NCBI GenBank assembly: GCA_035352555.1
Contig: DAOPXW010000088.1
Span: forward strand, 1-5,598
Direction: 5' to 3'
Length of the DNA stretch: 5,598 bases
Source: UBA2922 sp035352555
Lineage (GTDB): Bacteria > Bacillota > Clostridia > Oscillospirales > Oscillospiraceae
The position numbers and the translations under genes were made by a program. The notes beneath the pieces are model-generated. The model worked only from the letters and a program-made list of their open reading frames with translations, did no database searches and was not told where the DNA came from. This document shows, piece by piece, positions 5,595 through 5,598 of this stretch (positions within the stretch are counted from its first letter, which is position 1; each line of letters starts with the position of its first letter).

Positions 5595-5598
5595 TGGA
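5594..5598 (+). CDS. Possible start of a further gene overlapping the lspA stop (TAATG), truncated by the window edge
   Basis: The lspA stop TAA (5592-5594) shares its last A with an ATG at 5594-5596, the classic arrangement for translational coupling. Only the first codon and two more bases are present, so the product cannot be identified. In Bacillus the gene after lspA encodes an RluD-type pseudouridine synthase, but nothing here proves that. There is no convincing Shine-Dalgarno sequence within the end of lspA, so this may also be coincidental. Confidence 0.25.

Overview
The window reads as a co-directional, high-GC piece of a Firmicutes (Clostridia-type) chromosome. All genes lie on the plus strand: the 3' part of a YggS-family PLP-binding protein gene, then sepF, divIVA, ileS and lspA. 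This is the cell-division and housekeeping neighbourhood downstream of the dcw cluster in Bacillus and Clostridia (ylmE-sepF-...-divIVA-ileS-lspA). The base composition is clearly GC-rich and codons are strongly G/C-ending. DivIVA has the N-terminal turn FGGYDM. Both suggest a high-GC gut-type clostridium (Oscillospiraceae/Ruminococcaceae-like), but that placement is inference, not proof.

Layout: yggS enters from the left edge (1-605), and its first complete codon is the lysine expected to hold PLP. A 16-nt gap leads to sepF (622-1140), and a 34-nt gap leads to divIVA (1175-1876). A 67-nt gap holds a perfect 9-bp GC-rich hairpin and precedes ileS (1944-4745). An 84-nt gap with a weaker hairpin precedes lspA (4830-5594). 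The lspA stop overlaps an ATG (TAATG) at the right edge, where another gene may begin. No stretch over 300 bases lacks a gene. I see no tRNA, rRNA, CRISPR array, insertion sequence or phage gene.

How the genes fit together: SepF tethers FtsZ to the membrane, and DivIVA marks curved membrane at poles and septa, so these two form the division part. IleRS charges tRNA-Ile, and LspA removes signal peptides from prolipoproteins. Their grouping is an ancient syntenic block rather than one pathway. Relative to the Bacillus subtilis order, ylmG and ylmH are absent between sepF and divIVA.

The window is mostly ordinary core genome and I do not see a new multi-gene system. The points most worth a second look are: a near-consensus sigma-A promoter buried in the yggS coding sequence upstream of sepF; an unusual roughly 105-residue cytoplasmic tail on LspA with three 27-nt tandem repeats and an acidic terminal motif; a similar LD[DE]IxD motif in the DivIVA tail; the hairpin, in place of a T-box, before ileS; and a variant KMSKS loop (AMHKS) plus an extra pair of CxxC motifs in IleRS.
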